Source: Parafrankia sp041008525
Lineage (GTDB): Bacteria; Actinomycetota; Actinomycetes; Frankiales; Frankiaceae
Reading direction: 5' to 3'
Assembly: GCF_041008525.1 (NCBI RefSeq)
Contig: NZ_JBFLUG010000001.1
Location: 124,001-188,000, forward strand
DNA length: 64,000 bases
Both the position numbers and the translations under genes were made by a program. Under the pieces are notes generated by a model. It had not been told where the DNA came from. It saw only the letters and a list, made by a program, of their open reading frames with translations, and made no database searches. Each line of letters starts with the position of its first letter. Positions within the stretch are counted from its first letter, which is position 1. This document shows, in pieces, positions 8,981 to 16,845 of this stretch.

Positions 8981-9766
8981 TCAGTTCACCTTCGTCTGCG
9001 TGGCGCCGGTCGCCGAGGCGGGCGGCGGTGCCTGGTCCGCCGCGCCGGTCGCGCCCGCGGGGGCGGACGGCGGCGCGGTCGACGGGAGCGGCGTCAGCGG
9101 CGGGGCGCCGGCGACACCGTCCTCCGGCTTCCAGCCGCCGGCCTCCGCGATCAGCACGCCGGCGAGCGACGGGTCGCCCACCCCCGGGCCCGCGACACCC
9201 TCCGGCCGCGGGTCGGCGAACCCGGCGAGCTGGAAGGAGGTCTCACCAAACGTACACAGCGGACCACCACGGGTGGGGGCCGGGCGCTCGCCACGCCGGA
9301 GGGCGTCGACGATCTCCTCGGCGGAGTCCGGGGTCACCTGGTCGTAGAACTCGTAGTTCACGGTCATGACCGGGGCGTAGTCGCAGGCCGCGAGGCACTC
9401 GGCGTGCTCCAGCGTGATCGTGCCGTCCTCGGTGGTCTGGTCGTGCCCGACCCCGAGCGTGCCTGACAGCCGCTGGTAGACGTCCTCACCGCCGCGCAGC
9501 AGACACGACAGGTTCGTGCACACCGAGACCAGCCAGTCGCCGACCGGACGGCGCTTGTACATCGTGTAGAAGGTCGCGACCGCGCTGACCTCGGCGTGGG
9601 TGATGCCGAGCTGCTCGGCGCAGAAGTCGACGCCCTCCGCGGTGACGGCCCCCTCCGCCGACTGCACCAGGTGCAGCATCGGCAGCAGCGCGGACCGGGA
9701 GCGCCCCGCCGGATAGCGGGCGATGATCTCGGCCGCGGAGGCCCGGGTCTGTTCGGTCAGTGCCAT
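8981..9766 (-). CDS. nuoE: NADH-quinone oxidoreductase subunit E
   Basis: NuoE is a thioredoxin-fold subunit that carries the [2Fe-2S] cluster N1a and pairs with NuoF. The first 165 residues match the family, with cysteine pairs in CTNLSC and CLAAC spaced as usual. The product is 261 residues. The final 90 or so are a Pro/Ala/Thr-rich extension that continues past the normal C-terminus, one of several such tails in this window. The ATG at 9766 overlaps the nuoD stop by one base (TGATG). Confidence 0.95.
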   Translation of the reverse strand: MALTEQTRASAAEIIARYPAGRSRSALLPMLHLVQSAEGAVTAEGVDFCAEQLGITHAEVSAVATFYTMYKRRPVGDWLVSVCTNLSCLLRGGEDVYQRLSGTLGVGHDQTTEDGTITLEHAECLAACDYAPVMTVNYEFYDQVTPDSAEEIVDALRRGERPAPTRGGPLCTFGETSFQLAGFADPRPEGVAGPGVGDPSLAGVLIAEAGGWKPEDGVAGAPPLTPLPSTAPPSAPAGATGAADQAPPPASATGATQTKVN

Positions 9767-11163
9767 CAGCGGTCAACTCCCCCGAGCACCGGGTCCACGG
9801 AGGCCACTCCGACGATCACGTCCGCCACCTGCCCGCCCTCCGTCAGTGCGGGCACGGCCTGCAGGTTGACGAAGCTTGGGTCGCGCACGTGGACGCGGAA
9901 CGGCCGGCTGCCGCCATCGCTGACGACGTGGTAGCCGAGCTCGCCGCGGGGCGACTCGACCTGCGTGTAGACCTGGCCGGCCGGCACCCGGAAGCCCTCG
10001 GTGACCAGCTTGAAGTGGTGGATCAGGGCCTCCATCGAGGTACCCATGATCTTGCGGATGTGGTCGAGCGAGTTACCCATGCCGTCCGACCCGATCGACA
10101 GCTGCGACGGCCAGGCGATCTTCTTGTCGGCGACCATGACCGGGCCGGGACGCAGCCGGTCCAGGCACTGCTCGACGATCTTGAGGGACTCGCTCATCTC
10201 CTCCAGCCGCACCAGGTACCGGGCGTAGGAGTCGCCCTCCAGCGCGGTGGGGACGTCGAACTCGTAGGTCTCGTAGCCGCAGTACGGCATGGTCTTGCGC
10301 AGGTCCCAGGGCAGGCCGGCGGCGCGCAGCACCGGGCCGGTCGTCCCGAGGGCGATGCAGGCGGCGGCGTCGAGGAAGTTGACGTCGACCATCCGCGCCT
10401 TCCAGATCGGCTGGCCGGTCAGCAGCGCGTGGTACTCACGGATCCGCTTCGGCATGTCGACGAGGAACTCACGGATCCGCGGCACCGCCTCGTCCGGGAT
10501 GTCCTGCGCCAGGCCGCCGGGGCGGATGTAGGCGTGGTTCATCCGCAGGCCGGTGATCAGCTCGAGCAGGTCGAGGATCTTCTCCCGCTCACGGAAGCCG
10601 AAGATCATGCCGGTGGTCGCGCCGAGCTCCATGCCGCCGGTGGCCAGCCACACCAGGTGCGAGGCGATCCGCTGCAGCTCCATGACCAGCACCCGGATGA
10701 CGGTCGCCCGCTCAGGCACCTCGTCGGTGATGCCGAGCAGCTTCTCCACCGACAGGCAGTAGGCCGCCTCGTTGTACAGGGGGGAGAGGTAGTCCGCCCG
10801 GGTGAGGAAGGTGACCGCCTGCGTCCAGGTGCGGTACTCGCAGCTCTTCTCGATGCCGGTGTGCAGGTAGCCGATGACCAGGCGGGTCTCGGTGACCGTC
10901 TCGCCCTCGATCTCCAGCACCAGCCGGAGCACTCCGTGCGTGGACGGGTGCTGCGGGCCCATGTTGACGACGATGCGCTCGCCGTCGTCCTCACCGGAAC
11001 CGAGGACCTGCTCCCAGTCTCCCCCGGTGACGGTGTAGACCCGGCCGGCGGACGACTCGGTGAAGCCGGCCTCGTAGGGCTGGGCACCGGTGACGGTCTC
11101 GGCCGGATCGCCGGCCGCCGTGCCACCCGCGGCGTCGACAGGGGTCTCGGTGTGCGTGCTCAT
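9766..11163 (-). CDS. nuoD: NADH-quinone oxidoreductase subunit D
   Basis: NuoD is the 49-kDa-type subunit that helps form the quinone-binding site. The 465-residue product has NMGPQHPSTHGVLRLVLE near its start and the conserved C-terminal arrangement ending in PVLGGVDR. About 60 residues of Thr/Ala/Gly-rich sequence precede the conserved core. The start is the ATG at 11163. A 106-base gap separates it from nuoC, unusual in this otherwise overlapping operon. Confidence 0.95.
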   Translation of the reverse strand: MSTHTETPVDAAGGTAAGDPAETVTGAQPYEAGFTESSAGRVYTVTGGDWEQVLGSGEDDGERIVVNMGPQHPSTHGVLRLVLEIEGETVTETRLVIGYLHTGIEKSCEYRTWTQAVTFLTRADYLSPLYNEAAYCLSVEKLLGITDEVPERATVIRVLVMELQRIASHLVWLATGGMELGATTGMIFGFREREKILDLLELITGLRMNHAYIRPGGLAQDIPDEAVPRIREFLVDMPKRIREYHALLTGQPIWKARMVDVNFLDAAACIALGTTGPVLRAAGLPWDLRKTMPYCGYETYEFDVPTALEGDSYARYLVRLEEMSESLKIVEQCLDRLRPGPVMVADKKIAWPSQLSIGSDGMGNSLDHIRKIMGTSMEALIHHFKLVTEGFRVPAGQVYTQVESPRGELGYHVVSDGGSRPFRVHVRDPSFVNLQAVPALTEGGQVADVIVGVASVDPVLGGVDR

Positions 11164-11188
11164 AGCGAACCTCGGAGGTCTGCTCGGA

Positions 11189-11218
11189 TGTACGCGGCGG
11201 CACTGTTGTACGCGGCGG
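11189..11218. repeat. Two 12-bp direct repeats in the nuoC-nuoD gap
   Basis: The 12-mer tgtacgcggcgg occurs at 11189-11200 and again at 11207-11218, so the period is 18 bp. It lies in the short non-coding gap between nuoC and nuoD, about 30 bases upstream of the nuoD start codon. Confidence 0.7.
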
Positions 11219-11269
11219 TACCGACAGTCCCGGCGGTCTGGCGCTCCCCGACAGCCCGGCGACGGGCCG

Positions 11270-11959
11270 TCACGAGTAGCTCCGGCGCGTGTCGGGGGGC
11301 GGGATCTGCGCGCCCTTGTACTCGACGGCGATGCCGCCCAGCGGATAGTCCTTGCGCTGCGGATGCCCGACCCAGTCGTCCGGCATCATGATCCGCGCGA
11401 GGCCGGGGTGGCCGTCGTAGACGATGCCGAACAGGTCGTAGGTCTCCCGCTCGTGCCAGTCGGCGGTCGGCCAGACCGGCGTCAGGCTCGGCAGGTGCGG
11501 GTCGGCGTCCGGCACCGAGACCTCGACGCGCAGGCGGCGGCGGTGGGTCATCGACGTCAGGTGGATGACCGTGTGCAGGCGCCGGCCCGTCAGATCGTCG
11601 GGGTAGTCGACCCCGGACGAGGAGGAGAGCAGCTCGAACCGCAGGCCCGGGTCGTCGCGCAGCTTCCAGGCGACCTCGAGCAGCCGCTCGCGGCGGACGT
11701 GGATCGTCAGCTCGCCGTAGGCGAACACGACCCGCTCGACGGCGTCACCCAGCTCCGGGAAGACCCGCTCCAGGGTGTCGTACACCGAGTCCGCCGCGTC
11801 GTCCCCGAACGGCCGGGAGCTCGACTCAAGGGTCGCCACCGGCGGCACCAGCCCGCCGAAACCGGAGGTGTCTCCGCTGCCGCGGGCACCGAACGCGTCC
11901 CGGCGGCGGCCGCCCGGGCCGCCCGGGACTCCGGCATTGCCAGGTACCAGGTCAGTCAT
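11270..11959 (-). CDS. nuoC: NADH-quinone oxidoreductase subunit C
   Basis: NuoC is the 30-kDa-type peripheral subunit that contacts NuoD and NuoB. The 229-residue product has the family signature ERETYDLFGIVYDGHP followed by MMPDDWVGHPQRKDYPLGG. The first 50 residues are a Gly/Arg-rich lead that varies in the family. The start at 11959 overlaps the end of nuoB by eight bases. The C-terminus is typical in length. Confidence 0.95.
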   Translation of the reverse strand: MTDLVPGNAGVPGGPGGRRRDAFGARGSGDTSGFGGLVPPVATLESSSRPFGDDAADSVYDTLERVFPELGDAVERVVFAYGELTIHVRRERLLEVAWKLRDDPGLRFELLSSSSGVDYPDDLTGRRLHTVIHLTSMTHRRRLRVEVSVPDADPHLPSLTPVWPTADWHERETYDLFGIVYDGHPGLARIMMPDDWVGHPQRKDYPLGGIAVEYKGAQIPPPDTRRSYS

Positions 11960-12746
11960 CGGTCAGGGTCTCCGTGCTCGGTCCGGGTCCGCCGGACCGG
12001 GACTCGTCGGTCGGCTTGGCGTCGACCGGCACCCTCTTGCCGCGCCCGAACACCGACGGCGGGGCGATGGCAGCCGGGCGGCGGGTGTCCAGCGACGGCT
12101 CGACGGCACCGCGACCGGCCGGGGCCGGCGCCCCCTCCGGGAGGCTGAAGCGCTTGCGGTCGTTGACCGACAGGGTGCGGGTGTCGACCGCCCCGGCCGG
12201 CAGGCCGGACCACGCCGTGGCCACCTCGATGGGCTTCGCGTACGGCGCGGCGCCGACCTCGGTGTGCTCGGTCTTGCCCGACACCGGACCGGCGAGGATC
12301 TTCTCGTGCAGCTTGATGATCGCGTCCATCAGCATCTCCGGACGCGGCGGGCAGCCGGGCAGGTACATGTCGACCGGGACGATGTGGTCGACGCCCTGCA
12401 CGATGGCGTAGTTGTTGAACATGCCGCCGCTGCTCGCGCAGACGCCCATCGACAGCACCCACTTGGGCTCGGGCATCTGGTCGTAGATCTGGCGCAGCAC
12501 CGGGGCCATCTTCTGGCTCACCCGACCCGCGACGATCATGAGGTCGGCCTGGCGCGGGCTGGCGCGGAAGACCTCCATCCCGAAGCGGGAGAGGTCGTAG
12601 CGGCCGGCGCCGGTGGACATCATCTCGATGGCGCAGCAGGCCAGGCCGAACGTGGCCGGCCACAGCGAGGAGCGCCGCGACCAGTTGGCCAGCTTCTCGA
12701 CGGTGGTCAGCAGAACTCCACCGGGCAGCTTCTCTTCTAGTCCCAT
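11952..12746 (-). CDS. nuoB: NADH-quinone oxidoreductase subunit B
   Basis: NuoB carries cluster N2, the last iron-sulfur centre before quinone. Its ligands are visible as the tandem pair in GLACCAIEM, the Cys in SMGVCASSGG and the Cys in YLPGCPPRPE. The ATG at 12746 overlaps the end of nuoA by ten bases, which fixes the start. The product is 264 residues, about 80 longer than a minimal NuoB. The excess is a Pro/Ala/Arg-rich C-terminal tail. Confidence 0.96.
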   Translation of the reverse strand: MGLEEKLPGGVLLTTVEKLANWSRRSSLWPATFGLACCAIEMMSTGAGRYDLSRFGMEVFRASPRQADLMIVAGRVSQKMAPVLRQIYDQMPEPKWVLSMGVCASSGGMFNNYAIVQGVDHIVPVDMYLPGCPPRPEMLMDAIIKLHEKILAGPVSGKTEHTEVGAAPYAKPIEVATAWSGLPAGAVDTRTLSVNDRKRFSLPEGAPAPAGRGAVEPSLDTRRPAAIAPPSVFGRGKRVPVDAKPTDESRSGGPGPSTETLTDD

Positions 12747-13099
12747 TCCAGACCCCCCCGGCGCCATATGTAGGCGTAGGCGACGAAGATCGTCGCCATG
12801 AACGACACCATCGCGCCGAGACCGAAGACCGCGAGACTGTCGAACGCGACGGCCCACGGGAACAGGAAGATGATCTCGATGTCGAAGACGATGAAGAGCA
12901 TCGCGGTGTTGTAGTACTTCACCGGGAACCGGTGCGGCCCGGCCGGCACCGGCTCAGGTTCGATACCGCACTCGTAGATGTCGACCTTGGCACGGTTGAA
13001 CCGTTTCGGGCCGACCAGCGCGCTCACCGCCACGGAACCAACCGCGAACAGCATCGCGATCGCGAGCAGAACGAGGATCGGCACATAACTGTCAAGCAT
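12737..13099 (-). CDS. nuoA: NADH-quinone oxidoreductase subunit A
   Basis: NuoA is a small membrane subunit and the first gene of the nuo operon. The 120-residue product has three hydrophobic segments and the conserved cytoplasmic loop with YECGIEP, a motif whose cysteine is modified in quinone-binding studies of the family, followed by KYYNTAMLFIVFDIE. A strong Shine-Dalgarno sequence (aaggagaggag on the minus strand) precedes the ATG. The 377 bases upstream have no gene and should hold the operon promoter unless transcription reads in from the reductase gene. Confidence 0.96.
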   Translation of the reverse strand: MLDSYVPILVLLAIAMLFAVGSVAVSALVGPKRFNRAKVDIYECGIEPEPVPAGPHRFPVKYYNTAMLFIVFDIEIIFLFPWAVAFDSLAVFGLGAMVSFMATIFVAYAYIWRRGGLEWD

Positions 13100-13476
13100 G
13101 CCGAACTCCTCTCCTTCGAATGTTTGGTGCGGACGTCTTGGTGGCGGTTCGCCGGGGGCGGCCGTTACCGCCCGCCCGGGCCAACCGGTGTACTTCCCGC
13201 CCCGGCCCCGGACGGGGCAGAGCGCGCATGCAGCCTACGCGACCGCTGTTTTCCCGATCGCACCGGGATTGTTCACTCCTGCCCGTCACCAGGCGGCTGC
13301 CTGTTGGCCGGCCGAAGGACGTCGAAACGTTCTTTCGCTGCCGGCACGGGCGACCGGACGAATATCCGCGCCGCGCGGGCGGTGCGCCGATGTCCCGATC
13401 GTTCGCCGCCGGACGGTGCTTCGTCCACCCCGGAGTCCCGGGTCGCGGGGCCGCGCCGGGCCCGCGGGGCCTGCGG
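13100..13476. other. Gene-free stretch upstream of nuoA
   Basis: No credible gene was found. The sequence contains the nuoA ribosome binding site at its left end. Close to the end of the reductase gene it has a GC-rich hairpin with arms ccgcg (13451-13455) and cgcgg (13463-13467), which could end transcription of that gene. A half-site resembling the Rex core (attgttcact near 13270) is present, but there is no full palindrome. I could not pick a convincing -10/-35 pair. Confidence 0.5.
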
Positions 13477-14775
13477 TCAGGTGGTGGGCGCCAGCCGGGT
13501 CAACGCGTTGATCAGCCGGTCCGAGGCATCACCTCCCCGCGGGTCGGTCAGGTTCGCCATGATCTTCAGGACGAAACGCATCAACATGGGCCGGGGCAAC
13601 CCGTACCGCGTACCCAGACCCATCACGGTCGGATTCCCGATCAGCTGTACGAACAGGCGACCCAGGGTGTAATACCCGCCGTATGTCTCCCGGATGATCT
13701 CCGGATAACGCTCCAGCGCACGCTCCCGCGCCGACCCGGACCCGCGGGCGAGCGCGAGCACGATCGTCTCGGCCGCAATCCGGCCCGATTCCATCGCATA
13801 CGCGATGCCCTCACCATTGAACGGGTTCACCATCCCGCCGGCATCGCCGACGAGGAGAACCCCGTCCTGGTAGTGCGGGGTGCGGTTGAACGCCATCGGC
13901 AGCGCGCTCCCCCGGACCGGGCCGAGCGCGTTCTCCTCGGTGTATCCCCACTCCGGCGGCAGCGCCGCCAGCCACCGGTGCAGAAGATCCCGGTAGTCGG
14001 TGTTCTGGAAGGCACTGGTGGTGTTCAGCATCCCGAGGCCGACATTACTCGTGCCGTCGCCCATACCGAAGATCCAGCCGTACCCGGGCAGCAGCCGGCT
14101 CTGCCGGGGCGGACCCTCCCACAGCTCCAGATGCGACTCCAGGAAGTCGTCGCCCGAGCGCGGGCTGCGGTAGTAGCGCCGCACCGCGACGCCGAGCGGG
14201 CGGTCCTCCCGCCGACGGATCCCCAGCGCCAGCGCGATCCGTGCGCTGTTCCCGTCCGCCGCGACGACAACCGGGGCGCGGAAGTCGACCGGCGCCCGGT
14301 CGACCCCGGCCCGTGCGGTCACGCCGACAACCCGCCCGGTGCGGTCGTCACGCAGCGGCCCGGTCACCGTGGTGCCCTCGCGCAGCCGCGCACCGGCCTT
14401 GACCGCGTGCCGGGCGAGCATCTCGTCGAAGTCGGCGCGTGGACGGACCAGCCCGTAGTCCGGCCAGCTCGCCAGCTCCGGCCAGGGCAGCTCGAGCCGC
14501 AGGCCGCCACCGATGATGCGCAGCCCCCTGTTGCGCAGCCAGCCGGCCTCCGCCGAGGTGTCGATACCCATCTCGACCAGGCTTCGCACGGCCCGGGGGG
14601 TCAGCCCGTCGCCGCAGACCTTCTCGCGCGGGAAGGCGCTCTTCTCCAGCAGCAGGACGTCCAGGCCGGTCCGCGCCAGGTGGTAGGCGGTCACCGAGCC
14701 GCCGGGCCCGGCGCCCACCACGATGACGTCGGCATCGGGACGGTCGTCCGTGCGGGCGCCGTCTCGTTCCGTCAT
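13477..14775 (-). CDS. Geranylgeranyl reductase-family FAD oxidoreductase
   Basis: This flavoprotein family saturates isoprenoid chains. In actinobacteria, members such as MenJ reduce one double bond of the menaquinone side chain. The product is 432 residues from the ATG at 14775. It has the FAD-binding VVGAGPGGS at about residues 19-27, CGDGLTPRAV soon after, and the second FAD motif GDAGGMVNPFNGEGI in the C-terminal half. It sits immediately upstream of nuoA on the same strand, which fits a role in quinone tailoring. A longer ORF upstream exists, but conserved sequence begins just after the chosen ATG. A Rex-like palindrome lies 76-101 bases upstream. The precise substrate is inferred. Confidence 0.85.
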   Translation of the reverse strand: MTERDGARTDDRPDADVIVVGAGPGGSVTAYHLARTGLDVLLLEKSAFPREKVCGDGLTPRAVRSLVEMGIDTSAEAGWLRNRGLRIIGGGLRLELPWPELASWPDYGLVRPRADFDEMLARHAVKAGARLREGTTVTGPLRDDRTGRVVGVTARAGVDRAPVDFRAPVVVAADGNSARIALALGIRRREDRPLGVAVRRYYRSPRSGDDFLESHLELWEGPPRQSRLLPGYGWIFGMGDGTSNVGLGMLNTTSAFQNTDYRDLLHRWLAALPPEWGYTEENALGPVRGSALPMAFNRTPHYQDGVLLVGDAGGMVNPFNGEGIAYAMESGRIAAETIVLALARGSGSARERALERYPEIIRETYGGYYTLGRLFVQLIGNPTVMGLGTRYGLPRPMLMRFVLKIMANLTDPRGGDASDRLINALTRLAPTT

Positions 14776-14850
14776 CCCTGTGGTCACGCGCTGCTCCGGA
14801 TTCCCCACGCTGTCGGCCGGTCGCCGGCCCCATTCCAGACCCCTGCTTGC

Positions 14851-14876
14851 GCGCTCGTGAAATTCTTCACGAGCGC
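14851..14876. promoter_or_regulatory. Perfect palindrome resembling a Rex operator
   Basis: The arms gcgctcgtgaa (14851-14861) and ttcacgagcgc (14866-14876) are perfect inverse complements over 11 bp around a 4-base spacer, attc. The core CGTGAA-N4-TTCACG differs only at the outermost base from the Streptomyces Rex operator consensus TGTGAA-N4-TTCACA. The rex gene is encoded at 52387-53226, and a second copy of the same core precedes it. The site lies upstream of the reductase gene, where a promoter is expected. Confidence 0.8.
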
Positions 14877-15030
14877 CACGCCGAAGTGTAGGCCTTGGCC
14901 GGGCCGGAGGCACCAACCAGGACCTCCAGAACCGAAGACGAGTCAACCCAGCCCGTGGAGGAGCAACGCAGCGCTACGCCACGGCAACCCATGGCACCGC
15001 CGTGGTGGCCCAGACGGGCCATGGTGACCC

Positions 15031-15052
15031 GGACGGGCGATACCGCCCGTCC
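15031..15052. promoter_or_regulatory. 9-bp inverted repeat upstream of the dienelactone hydrolase
   Basis: The arms ggacgggcg (15031-15039) and cgcccgtcc (15044-15052) are perfectly complementary around a 4-base loop. The right arm runs into an 18-bp tandem repeat. The element could be an operator or an RNA hairpin in the leader of the plus-strand genes. Nothing in the sequence decides between these. Confidence 0.45.
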
Positions 15053-15095
15053 GGGCGCCGGCACCGGTCCGGGCGCCGGCACCGGTCCGGGCGCC
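15049..15095. repeat. 18-bp tandem repeat, about 2.6 copies
   Basis: The unit gtccgggcgccggcaccg is repeated exactly at 15049-15066 and 15067-15084, and a partial third copy follows to 15095. It encodes Gly-Ala-Gly-Thr-Gly-Pro if the plus-strand frame is translated, but it lies upstream of the more credible start at 15108. Confidence 0.9.
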
Positions 15096-15107
15096 CCAAG
15101 AGGTGAC

Positions 15108-15269
15108 ATGGCCGCCCGCGCCGGGTACATCCTGACCGGGTACGAGGCGGGCCGACCGGCGGGTGGCGGGCGCGCCGCAGCTGACGCCCCCCAGCTGACC
15201 TGGAGCCGGCCGATCGTCTCCGACCCGGATCGACCCCGGCCCCCCGACCTCGGAGATCGACGGCCATGA
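15108..15269 (+). CDS. Possible 53-residue protein coupled to the dienelactone hydrolase
   Basis: An ATG at 15108 is preceded by agaggtg at a suitable distance, and the frame ends in a TGA that overlaps the ATG of the next gene (ATGA at 15266-15269). This arrangement is typical of translationally coupled genes in this genome. The product begins MAARAGYILTGYEAGRP, has no domain I recognise and ends Pro/Arg-rich. The composition is close to that of non-coding GC-rich DNA, so it may be a chance frame or a leader that only loads ribosomes onto the next gene. Confidence 0.3.
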   Translation: MAARAGYILTGYEAGRPAGGGRAAADAPQLTWSRPIVSDPDRPRPPDLGDRRP

Positions 15270-16003
15270 GCTCAGACACTGTCACGACATCAGAGACCGT
15301 GGTCCTCACCACGGCGGACGGCCCGACACCCGCCGTCATCGCCGAACCGCCCCGGACCGCCCGCGGCGGCGTGCTGGTGGTCCACGAGGCGTTCGGCCTC
15401 ACCGACCACATCACCGACGTCTGCCGCCGCTTCGCGGATCTCGGCTGGCGGGCCGTCGCGCCCGACCTCTACCACCGGGTCGGCTCGCCCGTGTTCGACT
15501 ACGGCGACGCCCCGGCCGCCCTCGCCGTACGCGGCCGGCTCGCCGGCGACGACATCCTCGATGACCTGGACTCCGGGCTGATGGTGCTCGCCGAGTCAGG
15601 AACGGCGGTCGACCGCTGCGCGGTCGTCGGCTTCTGCATGGGCGGCAGCATCGCCTTCCACGCCGCCGTCCGGCGGCCGCTGGGTGCCGCGGTCACGTTC
15701 TACGGCGGCGGCATCGAGGACGGCCGGTTCGGTGAGCCCTCCCAGCTGGACGTCGCAGCCCGCCTGCAGAGTCCGTGGCTGGGCCTGTACGGCGACCTCG
15801 ACCCGGCGGCACCGGTCGAGCAGGTGGAGCACCTGCGGGCCGCCGCCGCCCGCGCCGGCGTCGACACCGAGATCGTGCGCTACCCCGGGGCCGGCCACGC
15901 GTTCCACAACGACGCGCGCCCCGACTCGTACGACCCACAGGCGGCCGGCGACGCCTGGGCCCGCACCGTCGCCTGGCTCGAGTCGCACGTCCCCGCCACG
16001 TAG
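15266..16003 (+). CDS. Dienelactone hydrolase-family protein
   Basis: This is an alpha/beta hydrolase of the dienelactone hydrolase type, a family that hydrolyses lactones and esters. The 245-residue product shows the expected catalytic triad in order: Cys in GFCMGG, Asp in YGDLDP and His in GAGHAFHND. The Cys nucleophile distinguishes it from serine esterases. The length is normal and there is no signal peptide. The ATG at 15266 has cggag upstream and overlaps a possible small upstream frame. It faces menG tail to tail across 43 bases. The natural substrate cannot be told. Confidence 0.85.
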   Translation: MSSDTVTTSETVVLTTADGPTPAVIAEPPRTARGGVLVVHEAFGLTDHITDVCRRFADLGWRAVAPDLYHRVGSPVFDYGDAPAALAVRGRLAGDDILDDLDSGLMVLAESGTAVDRCAVVGFCMGGSIAFHAAVRRPLGAAVTFYGGGIEDGRFGEPSQLDVAARLQSPWLGLYGDLDPAAPVEQVEHLRAAAARAGVDTEIVRYPGAGHAFHNDARPDSYDPQAAGDAWARTVAWLESHVPAT

Positions 16004-16035
16004 GAACGTGCCTGTCCCTCCTACGCGGCGTTCCT
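16002..16035. terminator. Possible bidirectional terminator between convergent genes
   Basis: The arms aggaacg (16002-16008) and cgttcct (16029-16035) pair over 7 bp in the short space between the ends of the dienelactone hydrolase gene and menG. The loop is long (20 bases) and there is no T-tract, so support is modest. Confidence 0.3.
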
Positions 16036-16046
16036 GCTGCGCGGCG

Positions 16047-16841
16047 TCACTCCTGCGTGGCTCCTGCTGCGTGGGGTACCTGCTCCGAGGGGCGCACGGC
16101 CCGGTGCACCGCCACGATGCCGCCACTGAGGTTGCGCCAGTTCACTCGCGTCCAGCCGGCCCCGCGGACGAGGTCGGCCAGTTCCGCCTGCCCCGGCCAG
16201 GCGCGGATGGATTCCGCCAGGTACACGTACGAGTCGGGGCTGCTGCTGACCCCGCGGGCCACAGCCGGCAGCGCACGCATCAGGTACTCCAGGTAGACCG
16301 TGCGGACCGGCCCCCACACCGGCCGGCTGAACTCACAGATCGCGAGCACGCCGCCCGGCCGGGTCACCCGCAGCAGCTCGCCGAGGCAGACATCCACGGC
16401 GGCGACGTTGCGGAGGCCGAACGAGATCGTCACCCGGTCGAACGAGGCGTCGGCGAAGGGCAGCCGCAGGCCGTCTCCGGCGGTCAGCAGCACCCGTCCC
16501 GGCCGCGGGGCGCCGGTACCGCCGCGGGGCGTGCGGGCGCCGGCGGTACCGGCGGTCTCGGCGAGTCGGTGGCGGCCGACCTCCAGCATCCCGAGCGAGA
16601 AGTCGCAGGCCACGACGTCAGCGCCACTGGCGGCGAACGCGCGCGAGGACGTCGCCGTGCCGGCAGCAACGTCGAGGACACGCAGGCCCGGCGCCAGGTC
16701 GAGCGCCCGCGCGGTCGCGGTCCGCCAGGTGCGGTCCAGGCCGGCGGAAAGGATCGCGTTCGTCACGTCGTAGCGTCGCGCGACCTGATCGAACATCGCT
16801 GCGACCTGCTCGGGCTTCTTGTCGAGACCCGCTCGGCTCAC
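16047..16841 (-). CDS. menG: Demethylmenaquinone methyltransferase
   Basis: MenG methylates demethylmenaquinone, the final step of menaquinone synthesis, using S-adenosylmethionine. The 264-residue product has the MenG/UbiE N-terminus (SRAGLDKKPEQVAAMFD, comparable to mycobacterial MenG), the SAM-binding LDVAAGTAT and the motif ISFGLRNV. I chose the GTG at 16841 because it aligns with known starts and has aagga upstream. A GTG at 16859 would overlap the previous gene. A Gly/Thr/Pro-rich insertion of about 20 residues interrupts the central region. It lies four bases downstream of the deaminase gene in the mqnC operon. Confidence 0.93.
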   Translation of the reverse strand: MSRAGLDKKPEQVAAMFDQVARRYDVTNAILSAGLDRTWRTATARALDLAPGLRVLDVAAGTATSSRAFAASGADVVACDFSLGMLEVGRHRLAETAGTAGARTPRGGTGAPRPGRVLLTAGDGLRLPFADASFDRVTISFGLRNVAAVDVCLGELLRVTRPGGVLAICEFSRPVWGPVRTVYLEYLMRALPAVARGVSSSPDSYVYLAESIRAWPGQAELADLVRGAGWTRVNWRNLSGGIVAVHRAVRPSEQVPHAAGATQE

Positions 16842-16845
16842 CAGA

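Larger units (their letters stand above)
14776..15107. other. Divergent gene-free stretch with palindromes
   Basis: This region separates the reductase (minus) from the dienelactone hydrolase side (plus). It holds the Rex-like palindrome at 14851-14876, a 9-bp hairpin at 15031-15052 and the start of an 18-bp tandem repeat. An open frame begins at 14895 on the plus strand, but only its last part (from 15108) has a plausible ribosome binding site. Confidence 0.5.

Noticed and set aside
13323..13337. Small inverted repeat cgaaa/tttcg upstream of nuoA as a Rex site
   Set aside because: It lacks the GTGAA/TTCAC core found in the two strong palindromes, and its arms are only five bases long.
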